Both the position numbers and the translations under genes were made by a program. 64,000 nucleotides of DNA from an uncultured Candidatus Hydrogenedens sp. (GTDB lineage Bacteria; Desulfobacterota_D; UBA1144). The stretch is taken from assembly GCA_902609885.1 (NCBI GenBank), contig CACLTT010000001.1:140723-204722 (forward strand), in the 5' to 3' direction. Below the pieces are notes generated by a model that was given only the letters and a program-made list of their open reading frames with translations, did no database searches and was not told where the DNA came from. Below, piece by piece: positions 25,733 to 35,134 of this stretch (position 1 is the stretch's first letter; every line of letters starts with the position of its first letter).

Positions 25733-26797
25733 TTATAAATTTTCCAGAATAGTTTCTGCAATTTTAGTAAATGCTTTTGAAGTTTCAGATTCTGGGTTTG
25801 AATAAACTATGGGTTGACCACTATCTCCACCTTTTCGAATTTCAGGATCAATGGGTATTTCACCCAAAAATGGTACACTAAACTTTTCAGCAATTGCTTT
25901 TCCACCACCTCTGCCAAAGATATCTATAATTTTATCTCCATCTTGAAGGTAGCTCATATTCTCTACAATACCTAAAACTGGGACATCTAGTTTTTTAAAC
26001 ATTTGGATACCTCTTTTAACATCTAATAGAGCTACATCCTGAGGAGTTGTTACTATCACGCCACCTGATAGTGGGACAGTCTGGATTAATGATAAATGTG
26101 CATCACCTGTACCGGGCGGTAAATCAACAACTAAATTATCGACACCTTCCCATTCAACATCTTCTATAAATTGTTTAATTGCACCATGAACCATAGGGCC
26201 TCTCCAAATAACTGTATCTTCTTCTCCAAGAAGGAAGCCTATAGACATCATTTTTATATTGAATTTTTCAATTGGGATTATTTTTTCATCTTTTGTGGCC
26301 ATAGGTTTAGTGTTGATACCACACATCATAGGTATGCTTGGGCCCCATATATCTGCATCCATTAACCCAATATTTTTTATTTTCTTAGAAAAAGCAATGG
26401 CTAAATTAATTGCTACAGTAGATTTACCAACGCCACCTTTACCACTTGCAACTGCTAGATATTTATCAATTTTTGGCAGTTTTATATTTTGAGAATTATC
26501 TGGAGGTGATTGACCGTTAGCCTTTTTAAAAACTGAGAATTCAAATTCTGGTAAATCAAAACCTTCGCGAGAGAAAGCATTATTGATAGCCACTGCAATT
26601 TTTTTTGCAACCTCTTCATCTTCTTTGGGCAGTTCAATATAAATTAAGGTTTTATTTTCAATAAAATCAACATTTTTTATAATTCCAAAAGAAACAATAT
26701 CTCTTGTAAAACCAGGAAAATTTACATCTTTCAGAATTGTTAAAACTTTTTCTTTATCAAGCATATCTTTACATGCCGAGCTTTTGCTTGGCTTCAT
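25733..26797 (-). CDS. mrp: Mrp/NBP35-type Fe-S carrier ATPase
   Basis: N-terminal Fe-S-assembly domain, SGKGGVGKSTVAINLA, DLPPGTGD. Confidence 0.93.
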   Translation of the reverse strand: MKPSKSSACKDMLDKEKVLTILKDVNFPGFTRDIVSFGIIKNVDFIENKTLIYIELPKEDEEVAKKIAVAINNAFSREGFDLPEFEFSVFKKANGQSPPDNSQNIKLPKIDKYLAVASGKGGVGKSTVAINLAIAFSKKIKNIGLMDADIWGPSIPMMCGINTKPMATKDEKIIPIEKFNIKMMSIGFLLGEEDTVIWRGPMVHGAIKQFIEDVEWEGVDNLVVDLPPGTGDAHLSLIQTVPLSGGVIVTTPQDVALLDVKRGIQMFKKLDVPVLGIVENMSYLQDGDKIIDIFGRGGGKAIAEKFSVPFLGEIPIDPEIRKGGDSGQPIVYSNPESETSKAFTKIAETILENL

Positions 26798-27185
26798 CGC
26801 TCATCATATTTGGATTCCATGGAGGATCCCATACGATCTCTATTAAAACATTTTTTGCACCTAAAGCATAAAGCACATTCTCTGCCTGTTTAGAAATTGC
26901 ACTTCCCATAGAGCAGCCAGGGGTAGTAAGTGTCATTTTGATGCTGATATTGTTATCAGCTGTTTCAACAGAATATATTAGTCCAAGATCAACAATACTC
27001 ACAGGGAGCTCTGGATCCATTACATTCTTTAAAGCATCAAATACTGTCTCTTGAGTAAAAACAAAATCTGACTTGTCTGTATCTTTTTTGAAATTTGTCA
27101 TTTTAACTTCGTTTTGACCGGAATCAGTATTTTCGTTAATGTTTTTCTTAAATATTATTTTTTTCATAATGACCTTAGTATACAT
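26769..27185 (-). CDS. MIP18/DUF59 family Fe-S assembly protein (SufT/PaaD-like)
   Basis: VMDPELPVSIVDLGLIY, TTPGCSMG. Confidence 0.85.
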   Translation of the reverse strand: MYTKVIMKKIIFKKNINENTDSGQNEVKMTNFKKDTDKSDFVFTQETVFDALKNVMDPELPVSIVDLGLIYSVETADNNISIKMTLTTPGCSMGSAISKQAENVLYALGAKNVLIEIVWDPPWNPNMMSDEAKQKLGM

Positions 27186-27248
27186 AATAAAAATACAGAT
27201 TCACTTTTATAGTATTTCACGGATAATTATTATATATTAGGTTTAAAG

Positions 27249-28307
27249 ATGAGAAGAAATACAAGATGTTTTAATTTGGGAAAAGTAAATATTGGATCTG
27301 ATCATCCTATTTCAGTTCAATCAATGACAAAGACCGATACAAGGGATATTGAAAAAACTGTTGAACAGATCAATGAATTACAAATGGCTGGCTGTGATAT
27401 AATTAGATGTGCAGTACCTAATATTGATGCTGCAAAATCACTGAAAGGCATAATTTTAAAAACAAAATTGCCCATAGTAGCAGACATACACTTTGAATAT
27501 AGGTTAGCGCTTGAGGCTATTAAGTCCGGCGTTCATGGTTTAAGAATAAATCCAGGAAATATTGGACAAAAAAAAAGAATAATATCAGTGGTTCAATCAG
27601 CAAAAGATTCTAATATACCAATTAGAATAGGAGTTAACTCTGGTTCTCTTGAAAAAGATTTACTTGAAAAATACGGCTATCCTTCTGCAGATGCGCTTGT
27701 TGAAAGTGCAGAGAGACATCTATCAATATTAGATGAGTTGGATTTCAAAAATGTTAAGGTTTCCGTTAAATCAAGTAATGTAAATATAATGATTGATGCT
27801 TATAGAAAACTTGCAAAAAAAACTGATGTTCCATTTCATTTAGGTGTTACCGAGTCTGGCACATATGAGATTGGATCTGTAAAATCCTCAATTGGTATTG
27901 GTAGTTTAATATCTGAAGGCATTGGAGATACAATTAGAGTTTCGTTAACGGATGATCCTGTAAAAGAAGTAAAAATGGGAAAGAATATATTAAAAGCATT
28001 GGGCCATTTTGAGAATGGAATTGAGTTAATAACTTGCCCAGGTTGTGGAAGACTTGAAATTGATCTGCAGTCTTTAGTAGAAGATGTAGAAAAAAGAATT
28101 GAAAAAATTAAAATTAAAAAAACTTTAAAAGTATCGATACTTGGCTGTGTTGTAAATGGACCAGGGGAAGCCTTAGGTTCTGACATTGGTATAGCAGGTG
28201 GAAGAGGTAAGGGGCAAATCTATAAAAATGGAAAAATTTATAAATCTTGTAAGGAATCTGAAATAGTAGATATTCTTGTTGAAGAGATAGAAAAAATTAA
28301 CTTATGA
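27249..28307 (+). CDS. ispG: 4-hydroxy-3-methylbut-2-enyl diphosphate synthase
   Basis: SVQSMTKTDTRD, RINPGNIG, CPGCGR, GCVVNGPGEA. Confidence 0.96.
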   Translation: MRRNTRCFNLGKVNIGSDHPISVQSMTKTDTRDIEKTVEQINELQMAGCDIIRCAVPNIDAAKSLKGIILKTKLPIVADIHFEYRLALEAIKSGVHGLRINPGNIGQKKRIISVVQSAKDSNIPIRIGVNSGSLEKDLLEKYGYPSADALVESAERHLSILDELDFKNVKVSVKSSNVNIMIDAYRKLAKKTDVPFHLGVTESGTYEIGSVKSSIGIGSLISEGIGDTIRVSLTDDPVKEVKMGKNILKALGHFENGIELITCPGCGRLEIDLQSLVEDVEKRIEKIKIKKTLKVSILGCVVNGPGEALGSDIGIAGGRGKGQIYKNGKIYKSCKESEIVDILVEEIEKINL

Positions 28308-28317
28308 GGCTCTCTGT

Positions 28318-30063
28318 TTGAAATTATCACAATATTTATTAGCAACATTAAAAGAGGCTCCAAATGATGCCGAGACAGCCAGTCATAAATTAATGATTAG
28401 GGCTGGTATGATCAGAAAAGTTGCTGCAGGTATTTATAATTTCTTACCAATAGGGTTAAAAGTTTTAAGAAAAGTTGAAAATATTATTAGAGAAGAAATG
28501 AATTCCGCGGGAGCAATTGAAGTTATGATGCCTTTTGTTACGCCCGCGGATTTATGGGAAAAGAGCGGGAGGTGGAATATTTATGGAAAAGAGCTTTTGA
28601 GATTCAAAGATAGAGCTGATAGAGATTTTTGTCTTGGCCCAACCCATGAAGAGGTCATAACCGATTTAGTCGATAAGGAAATAAAGTCGTATAAAAATCT
28701 ACCAATAACAATTTATCAGATTCAACCAAAATTTAGAGATGAAATAAGACCTAGATTTGGAGTAATGAGGGCTCGAGAATTTATTATGAAAGATGCTTAT
28801 AGTTTTGACATAGACGAAAATTCAGCAGACTTATCTTATAAAAAAATGTTTGAAGCATATAATAGAATTTTTGAAAGATGTGGCTTGGAATTTCGAGCAG
28901 TTGAGGCAGATTCTGGAAATATCGGCGGAAGTTTTTCTCATGAATTTATGGTTTTGGCAGAAACAGGTGAGGATTTAATAATGGTTTGTGATGAATGTGA
29001 TTATGCGTCGAATATTGAAACTACTCCTGTTGTTTTTACTCAAGATGATTTAAATCTAAAAAAACATGAAAATAATAGGGGTGCTGGTCAAGAAATGCCA
29101 GAAAATAAAATTGAAAAAATTTCTACTCCCTCATGTATTACTGTAAAAGAAGTATCAGATTTTTTAAAGATTAAAATTAATAAAATTGTAAAAACTATGA
29201 TTCTATCCACAAATCAAGGAATCGAAGCAGTTTTAATAAGAGGCGATCACGAACTTAGTTTGACAAAATATAAAAAAAATAGAGATTTAGAGTTTGCAGA
29301 TCTAGCTACAGATGAAGAAATTTCAAAAATTAATACTGCAAAAGGATTTAGCGGTCCAGTTAATCTGAACATAAACATTTTTGCCGATAATGAATTAAGA
29401 AATATGACCTCCTTTGTTACTGGATCAAATGAGAAAGACTTTCATTTACTAAATGTAAATCATGAAAAAGATTTTAAAATTGAAGGCTTTTTAGATTGTA
29501 GACAATCCGTTGATGGAGATGTTTGTCCTGGGTACCCAGATTTTACTTTAAGGTCAACTAGGGGAATAGAGGTAGGCCATGTTTTTAAGCTTGGCACAAA
29601 ATATAGTGATTCTATGAAAGCTGGTTTTACTGATAAAAATGGAAATGATATCAATTTTTATATGGGTTGCTATGGTATTGGAGTTGGTAGAGTTGTTGCG
29701 GCAGCTATTGAGCAAAATAATGACAAGCAAGGAATAAGGCTACCTAGTAATTTGGCTCCTTTTGAAGTCATAGTAATTCCTACTGATACAAAAAATGAAA
29801 AAGTTATGAATATAGCAATTAAAATTTATCATAATTTCTTGAAAAATGGATATGATGTAGCTTTAGATGACAGAACAGATAGCGCAGGAATCAAATTTAA
29901 AGATTCTGAATTATTAGGGATACCTATACAAATAACAATTGGTCCTAAATCTTTAGAGAAAGACATTGTTGAATTTAAAGAAAGAGTTAATATGAAAAAA
30001 AATGAATTTAAAATGGATGATATTGAGGGTTTACTAAATCTTGCAAATGAAAAAATTAGATAA
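28318..30063 (+). CDS. proS: Prolyl-tRNA synthetase (bacterial type with INS domain)
   Basis: LGPTHEEVITDL, MKDAYSFD, GCYGIGVGR; TTG start. Confidence 0.96.
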   Translation: MKLSQYLLATLKEAPNDAETASHKLMIRAGMIRKVAAGIYNFLPIGLKVLRKVENIIREEMNSAGAIEVMMPFVTPADLWEKSGRWNIYGKELLRFKDRADRDFCLGPTHEEVITDLVDKEIKSYKNLPITIYQIQPKFRDEIRPRFGVMRAREFIMKDAYSFDIDENSADLSYKKMFEAYNRIFERCGLEFRAVEADSGNIGGSFSHEFMVLAETGEDLIMVCDECDYASNIETTPVVFTQDDLNLKKHENNRGAGQEMPENKIEKISTPSCITVKEVSDFLKIKINKIVKTMILSTNQGIEAVLIRGDHELSLTKYKKNRDLEFADLATDEEISKINTAKGFSGPVNLNINIFADNELRNMTSFVTGSNEKDFHLLNVNHEKDFKIEGFLDCRQSVDGDVCPGYPDFTLRSTRGIEVGHVFKLGTKYSDSMKAGFTDKNGNDINFYMGCYGIGVGRVVAAAIEQNNDKQGIRLPSNLAPFEVIVIPTDTKNEKVMNIAIKIYHNFLKNGYDVALDDRTDSAGIKFKDSELLGIPIQITIGPKSLEKDIVEFKERVNMKKNEFKMDDIEGLLNLANEKIR

Positions 30064-30754
30064 ACTAATATTGGCGATTGATTCGGATAATTTTAATGAT
30101 ATTCAAAATTTGATAAATGAACTATGTCCACCTATTAAGATTGTTAAAATTGGTCCAATTTCTTTTTTAAATAATTATCAAAAAATAATTGAATTCATTA
30201 ATGAAAAAAATATATCAATTATGTTTGATTTTAAGTTTTTCGATATACCTAATACTATGAGTTCTAGCATAAATTTTATGTTTTTTAATAATATTAAAAT
30301 TTTTACAATTCATGCTCTTTCTGGGGAAAAAGCCATAACAGAAGTAAAAAAAAATCTTGTTAGTAAAGAGCAAGAGTTAGAACAAAAGTCACCAAAAATG
30401 TTTGCTGTTACAGTACTTACTAGTTTTGATCAGAATGATTTGGATTCTCTTAATTTTAAAGGAGATATATCAGATAATGTCCTAAATCTGGCGGAGAAAT
30501 CTATAAAATCTGGTGTAGATGGTTTGGTTTGTTCTGGAGATGAGATTGGTTTGATCAGGAAAAATTTTGGCCACGATGTAGAAATTCTAGTTCCTGGAGT
30601 TAGATTTAATACTCAATTGAATGATCAATCAAGAGTAATTTCTCCAAGAGAGGCTATTGATTTAGGTGCAAACTATATTGTTCTTGGAAGAACAGTAACC
30701 GATAGTCCTGATATGAAGAAACAATTAGATGATATAATTAAAACTTTAGACTGA
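30041..30754 (+). CDS. pyrF: Orotidine-5'-phosphate decarboxylase
   Basis: FDFKFFDIPNT, VLGRTVTDSPD; overlaps the proS end. Confidence 0.92.
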   Translation: MQMKKLDKLILAIDSDNFNDIQNLINELCPPIKIVKIGPISFLNNYQKIIEFINEKNISIMFDFKFFDIPNTMSSSINFMFFNNIKIFTIHALSGEKAITEVKKNLVSKEQELEQKSPKMFAVTVLTSFDQNDLDSLNFKGDISDNVLNLAEKSIKSGVDGLVCSGDEIGLIRKNFGHDVEILVPGVRFNTQLNDQSRVISPREAIDLGANYIVLGRTVTDSPDMKKQLDDIIKTLD

Positions 30755-30776
30755 TTGAACATATGGAGGTATAAAG

Positions 30777-31646
30777 ATGCCAATAAATAAAGATCTAATT
30801 GGATATGAGACAAAAAAAGTTGAAACACTTATACTGAGAGAAAAAGTAATAGAATATTTATCAGCGATAAATTCAACCAATAATTATTATTCTTTAAATA
30901 ATGTTGGACCACCTATATTTAATGTTGTTCAAGAAATATCTCTTCTAGAATCAATCTGGAAAATGCCAGAACTTTATGGGTCAAAAGAAGAAATGGAGCA
31001 AAGTGTTCTAATGCTGGTACACGGCGAGCAGAATATGGTTTTTAATAAATTGTTATCTTTTAATATTAAAGTTATTTCTCAAGCAAAAATTGATTCAATT
31101 GTTCAAAAAGGGTCTAATTATATTTTAAAGCTTAGCGTAACTCATTTAGATGATAACAATAATCAATTGGGAAGCTCTTGCTGGACATTGTTTATTAGGG
31201 CTGCTGAATCCGATATTGTTAAAACAGAAAAGCCCAAAAATATACAAAAAAAACAGCCCCCTCAAACTGATGTGAGGATACCAATAAATTCAAAATCTTT
31301 TGAAATAGGGGATGATATTACTTATAAGTATTCAAAAGCATCTAATGATTTTAATCCTATACATATTGACGAGGATACTGCAAAAAAAGCAGGACTTTCG
31401 GGAATTATAGTTCATGGTCTATGTACAATGGCAATGACAATGGAAAAGCTTATTAGTATGAATATCTCAGATGATCCATCAAGGCTAAAGTCAATTTCAT
31501 TAAGATTTTCAAGCCCGGTCTATCCAGGAGATAAATTAACTGTAAAAACTTTTGATGGTGATGAAAAAAATAAATTTAATTTTGAAGTTGAAAATCAATC
31601 AAATATTAAAGTTATTAAAAATGGATCTTTCGAGGTTATTGGCTAG
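30777..31646 (+). CDS. MaoC-like hotdog dehydratase
   Basis: YSKASNDFNPIHIDEDTAKKAGLSGIIVHGLCTMAM hydratase-2 motif. Confidence 0.8.
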   Translation: MPINKDLIGYETKKVETLILREKVIEYLSAINSTNNYYSLNNVGPPIFNVVQEISLLESIWKMPELYGSKEEMEQSVLMLVHGEQNMVFNKLLSFNIKVISQAKIDSIVQKGSNYILKLSVTHLDDNNNQLGSSCWTLFIRAAESDIVKTEKPKNIQKKQPPQTDVRIPINSKSFEIGDDITYKYSKASNDFNPIHIDEDTAKKAGLSGIIVHGLCTMAMTMEKLISMNISDDPSRLKSISLRFSSPVYPGDKLTVKTFDGDEKNKFNFEVENQSNIKVIKNGSFEVIG

Positions 31647-33213
31647 CGCTAATTTTATCTGAATAAAAATCTATTTCTTTTATTTCTTGATCTATATATT
31701 TTTTTAAGTCAAATAATCCTTCCGAGGTATATGATGAAATACATTGTTTTGGAAACATTTTTTTTAAAATTTCTTTTTTATCAATTTGAATTAAATCAAT
31801 TTTATTAAAAACTATAATCTTTTTAGTATATTGAAGGCCTGCAATGTCTAGCGTATTTTCAACAGATGAAATTTTTTCTTCATAGTTGTTATCATTTGCA
31901 TCGACAACATGAATAAGAACATCTGATTGGCCAATTTCCTCCAATGTAGCCCTAAAAGAGGAAATCAAATCTTTTGGTAGATCAGTTATGAATCCAACAG
32001 TATCACTTAATAAAATTTGTGTATCCTCAGACAAATAGGTCTTTCTTGTTGTTGGATTTAATGTTGAAAAAGCTTTTGTACTTTCAACGACATTTGATTT
32101 TGTCAGTTTATTAAAGAGTGTAGATTTTCCAGCACAAGTATATCCTACGAGCGTGGCACTGATAAGTTGATTTCTAAGTCTTTGAGTTCTGTTTAGTCCT
32201 CTTCTTCTGCTTAAATTATCAATTTGTTTTTCAAGTTCATTTATTCTTTTTCTTAAATATCTTCTTCTTTGTTCAAGCTTTTTCTCACCAGGCCCTTTAG
32301 ATCTTATCCCACCTGCAATTTGAGAAAATCCTTTTCCAAGTCCTATTAATCTTGGAAGTTCATATTTTAGTTTTGCTAACTCTATTTGAGTATGAGCTTC
32401 TTTAGACTTTGCATTCTTTTCAAAAATTTCCAAAATCAATTCTGTTCTATCACTTATTTTGATGTTAGTCATAGATGAAATCTTTTTTGACTGGTGTGGA
32501 AGTAATTCTTTATTAAAGATTATTTTATTTGCGTTATAAAACTTAGCTTCTAATAAAATGTCTTTTAGAACCCCTTTTCCTATCATGGTTGAAGCATCAA
32601 ATCCTTTTCTTAGTTGTTGTTTAGAGCCAACAATGGATTTATTTAAAGAAATACAAAGTTCTCTGAGCTCATCTTTAGAATGTTTTAGGTCTGTAGAATC
32701 TATATTTGAAACATTAACTAAATAAACTCTTTCAGAATCATACTTGTTTTCAACTAACTTAATTTTTTCACGCTTAATATTATTAAAATTTTGCCAGAAA
32801 GGGGAGCTATTAAGCTTATTTATATCGTCATACTTTTCTGATAGCCATAATTTTTTGTTGTGAGACTTTGCTTTATATACAACCTCATAATTTGAATTAA
32901 GTGAGTTTTTTATTAATAAAAAATTATTTAGTTTGGAATTAATAAGTGAAACTTTATCTCTCTTTTCAAATGCATCTTGTTTTTTCGTAATGAAAATTAA
33001 TCTTTTCTGAGATGGACTAGATTTTATTGATTCGTTGCTAAAATAATCTTCAATCATCCAGGGAGAGCCAATAAAAATCATTGAAACTTTACCGCGACGA
33101 TTAACAATTAAGTTAAATTCTTTATCTATTAAATCATTACAATTCACTAAATGTCGTTGGAATTCTTTTGATATTAAATCATTATTTAATATTCTCTTTT
33201 TAAATAATGACAA
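31636..33213 (-). CDS. hflX: GTPase HflX with long N-terminal extension
   Basis: GPGEKKLEQRRR, VGYTCAGKSTLFN, DTVGFITDLP, NKIDL. Confidence 0.93.
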   Translation of the reverse strand: MSLFKKRILNNDLISKEFQRHLVNCNDLIDKEFNLIVNRRGKVSMIFIGSPWMIEDYFSNESIKSSPSQKRLIFITKKQDAFEKRDKVSLINSKLNNFLLIKNSLNSNYEVVYKAKSHNKKLWLSEKYDDINKLNSSPFWQNFNNIKREKIKLVENKYDSERVYLVNVSNIDSTDLKHSKDELRELCISLNKSIVGSKQQLRKGFDASTMIGKGVLKDILLEAKFYNANKIIFNKELLPHQSKKISSMTNIKISDRTELILEIFEKNAKSKEAHTQIELAKLKYELPRLIGLGKGFSQIAGGIRSKGPGEKKLEQRRRYLRKRINELEKQIDNLSRRRGLNRTQRLRNQLISATLVGYTCAGKSTLFNKLTKSNVVESTKAFSTLNPTTRKTYLSEDTQILLSDTVGFITDLPKDLISSFRATLEEIGQSDVLIHVVDANDNNYEEKISSVENTLDIAGLQYTKKIIVFNKIDLIQIDKKEILKKMFPKQCISSYTSEGLFDLKKYIDQEIKEIDFYSDKISASQ

Positions 33214-33266
33214 AAGTAACTTTTTTTCACTACTTTTTAAACCTTTTGTATTGCCGTGGATAGATG

Positions 33267-33602
33267 CTATGAGGCTTCCCCTAAAAGTTTTATTTTAAAA
33301 CCAAATCTCTTTTCAAATTTTTTATCATTTTTATATTTCACACTTGAGACTGTCTCTATTTCTTTCTCATCAGTAAGCTCTTTAGCGTTACCATAAAATA
33401 TCTTCTCATTAATTTTAATTTCCGCAACATTTTTATTTAGAAGATTTTTATACCACCTAGATTCTTTATTTCTTCTTGTTATAAAGAAATTTCCATCGAT
33501 ATAAACAACTTTGAGCTTAATAGTACTTTTCTTTAAAGTGCTTATTGAAAAAGTTGAAACGTCAGTAATGAATGTAGAAGGGGATGTAATATCTAATACC
33601 AT
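33267..33602 (-). CDS. Nitroreductase/deazaflavin-dependent split-barrel-like protein
   Basis: VYIDGNFFITRRNKESRWYKNLLNKNVAEIKINEKIFYGNAKEL resembles the PNPOx-like/DUF385 fold; weak. Confidence 0.45.
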   Translation of the reverse strand: MVLDITSPSTFITDVSTFSISTLKKSTIKLKVVYIDGNFFITRRNKESRWYKNLLNKNVAEIKINEKIFYGNAKELTDEKEIETVSSVKYKNDKKFEKRFGFKIKLLGEAS

Positions 33603-33610
33603 GCTTATAT

Positions 33611-33982
33611 ATGTATAATATAACATATATGACCAAAGGTGAAAAAATACAATTTTGTTTAGATCCGTTTCGAAATTATCTCTCTGAATTTTTTGATATG
33701 ACTACAATAAGCAAAGTTGATATAAAACTTTTAGCGGATATTGATTCTGACGAGTTATCATTTTTATTTACTAAAAAAAAGAAAGGTTTATTAATATTTA
33801 AGAATAAGAATGAAATTAATTTTTTAGGTATAACAATTAGCGAAAATAATAAAAGGATTTTAAGAAAAATTCTTGGGTTAACTTATGATAAAGATTCCTA
33901 TTATGATAATACTCACAATAGAATTGATATAATAGAAATTAATATTACTATAAAATCATGGTTAGAAAAGCAAATAGCTTAA
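33611..33982 (+). CDS. Hypothetical protein
   Basis: Open frame of 123 aa, no family recognised. Confidence 0.5.
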   Translation: MYNITYMTKGEKIQFCLDPFRNYLSEFFDMTTISKVDIKLLADIDSDELSFLFTKKKKGLLIFKNKNEINFLGITISENNKRILRKILGLTYDKDSYYDNTHNRIDIIEINITIKSWLEKQIA

Positions 33983-34108
33983 TGATACTAAGCCAATAAT
34001 TGAAAAGACAAACAAGAAAATTCCTATAATATAAGGAATTGCCGGTTTTTGATAGTCCTCTAATTTTAATTGGGAAATGATCTCTAAAACCTTTTCACGA
34101 TTTAACAT
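33962..34108 (-). CDS. Small single-TM protein, 48 aa (not in supplied ORF track)
   Basis: Minus-strand ATG ORF: MLNREKVLEIISQLKLEDYQKPAIPYIIGIFLFVFSIIGLVSLSYLLF. Confidence 0.5.
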   Translation of the reverse strand: MLNREKVLEIISQLKLEDYQKPAIPYIIGIFLFVFSIIGLVSLSYLLF

Positions 34109-34201
34109 GTAAATATTATAATTTAAGAGAAATTATTTTAAAGAGATTTATTCTTAATGTGTTAATATCTTTAATTATAATTTATTATTTGGAGTTTTAT
34201 T

Positions 34202-35134
34202 ATGAAAGTATCTATAACAACACCAGTATGGGGATGTTCGACTGAGAATTTAATTGCAATTGCAAAAATGGCTGAGGATTCTGGAATTTATGCGATATTG
34301 TCCCCGGAAGTTCCACCATACAGCGGTCTATCTAATGCTAGTTTAATGGCAAACCATACCTCAAATACACTAGTGGGCACTTGGATTGCAAATATATATT
34401 TAAGACACCCTGTTTTGTGTGCTGCAGAATCAATGACTATTCAAGAGTTCAGTAACGATAGATTATTGCTAGGTCTAGGTGTTTCACATAAGCCTGTAAA
34501 TTCTAGACTAGGTATTGAGATGGGAGATCCAATCGATACTATGAGAAATTATGTAAATTCTGTTAGATCTTACGTTGATGGGACTTCAGAGCAAATAAGT
34601 TTGAAGAGGAAAATATCTCAATTTCCAATTTATATTGCAGGCTTAACTGAGAGGACTGCAGAGTTAGCTGGCGAGGTTGCTGATGGATTAATGCCATATT
34701 TGGCTAGTACTAGTCATTTGAAAAAACTATCTGATTCTGTTAAAAAAGGAAGAGAATCCTCAAGTTTAACATCAGATTTTTGCTTGACTGCAGGCCTGCC
34801 ATCATTCATTTCAGATGATGAAGATTTAGCAACTGACTCCGCTATCAAGGGTCTTTCTGGATATGCTAGGCTACCTTATTATCAGAGAGTTCTGGATCTT
34901 AGTGGATATGGAGAGATTGTCTCCAAGATTAAAGATGGAACTAACCCCGCCGAAGCATTAACAGCAGAATTGGTGAACGATTTAGCCTTAGTAGGATCAG
35001 TAAAAAAATGTTCTGAAACATTATCTAGATTTATAGAGGCAGGAGCGGATATGCCAATTATAACTCCAAATGCTGTTGGTAAGCAGAGCCCCTTAGAAGT
35101 TATGCAGAATATTTTAGATGTAGTTAGTTCTTAA
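34202..35134 (+). CDS. LLM-class (luciferase-like/F420-type) oxidoreductase
   Basis: GLGVSHKPVNSRLG, YIAGLTERTAELAGEVADGLMPYL. Confidence 0.85.
   Translation: MKVSITTPVWGCSTENLIAIAKMAEDSGIYAILSPEVPPYSGLSNASLMANHTSNTLVGTWIANIYLRHPVLCAAESMTIQEFSNDRLLLGLGVSHKPVNSRLGIEMGDPIDTMRNYVNSVRSYVDGTSEQISLKRKISQFPIYIAGLTERTAELAGEVADGLMPYLASTSHLKKLSDSVKKGRESSSLTSDFCLTAGLPSFISDDEDLATDSAIKGLSGYARLPYYQRVLDLSGYGEIVSKIKDGTNPAEALTAELVNDLALVGSVKKCSETLSRFIEAGADMPIITPNAVGKQSPLEVMQNILDVVSS

Noticed and set aside
31636-33213. HflX N-terminal extension and the GYTCAGKS (N to C) substitution as a novel GTPase
   Set aside because: Long-form HflX proteins are known and all other G motifs are standard; lineage variation is the simpler reading.
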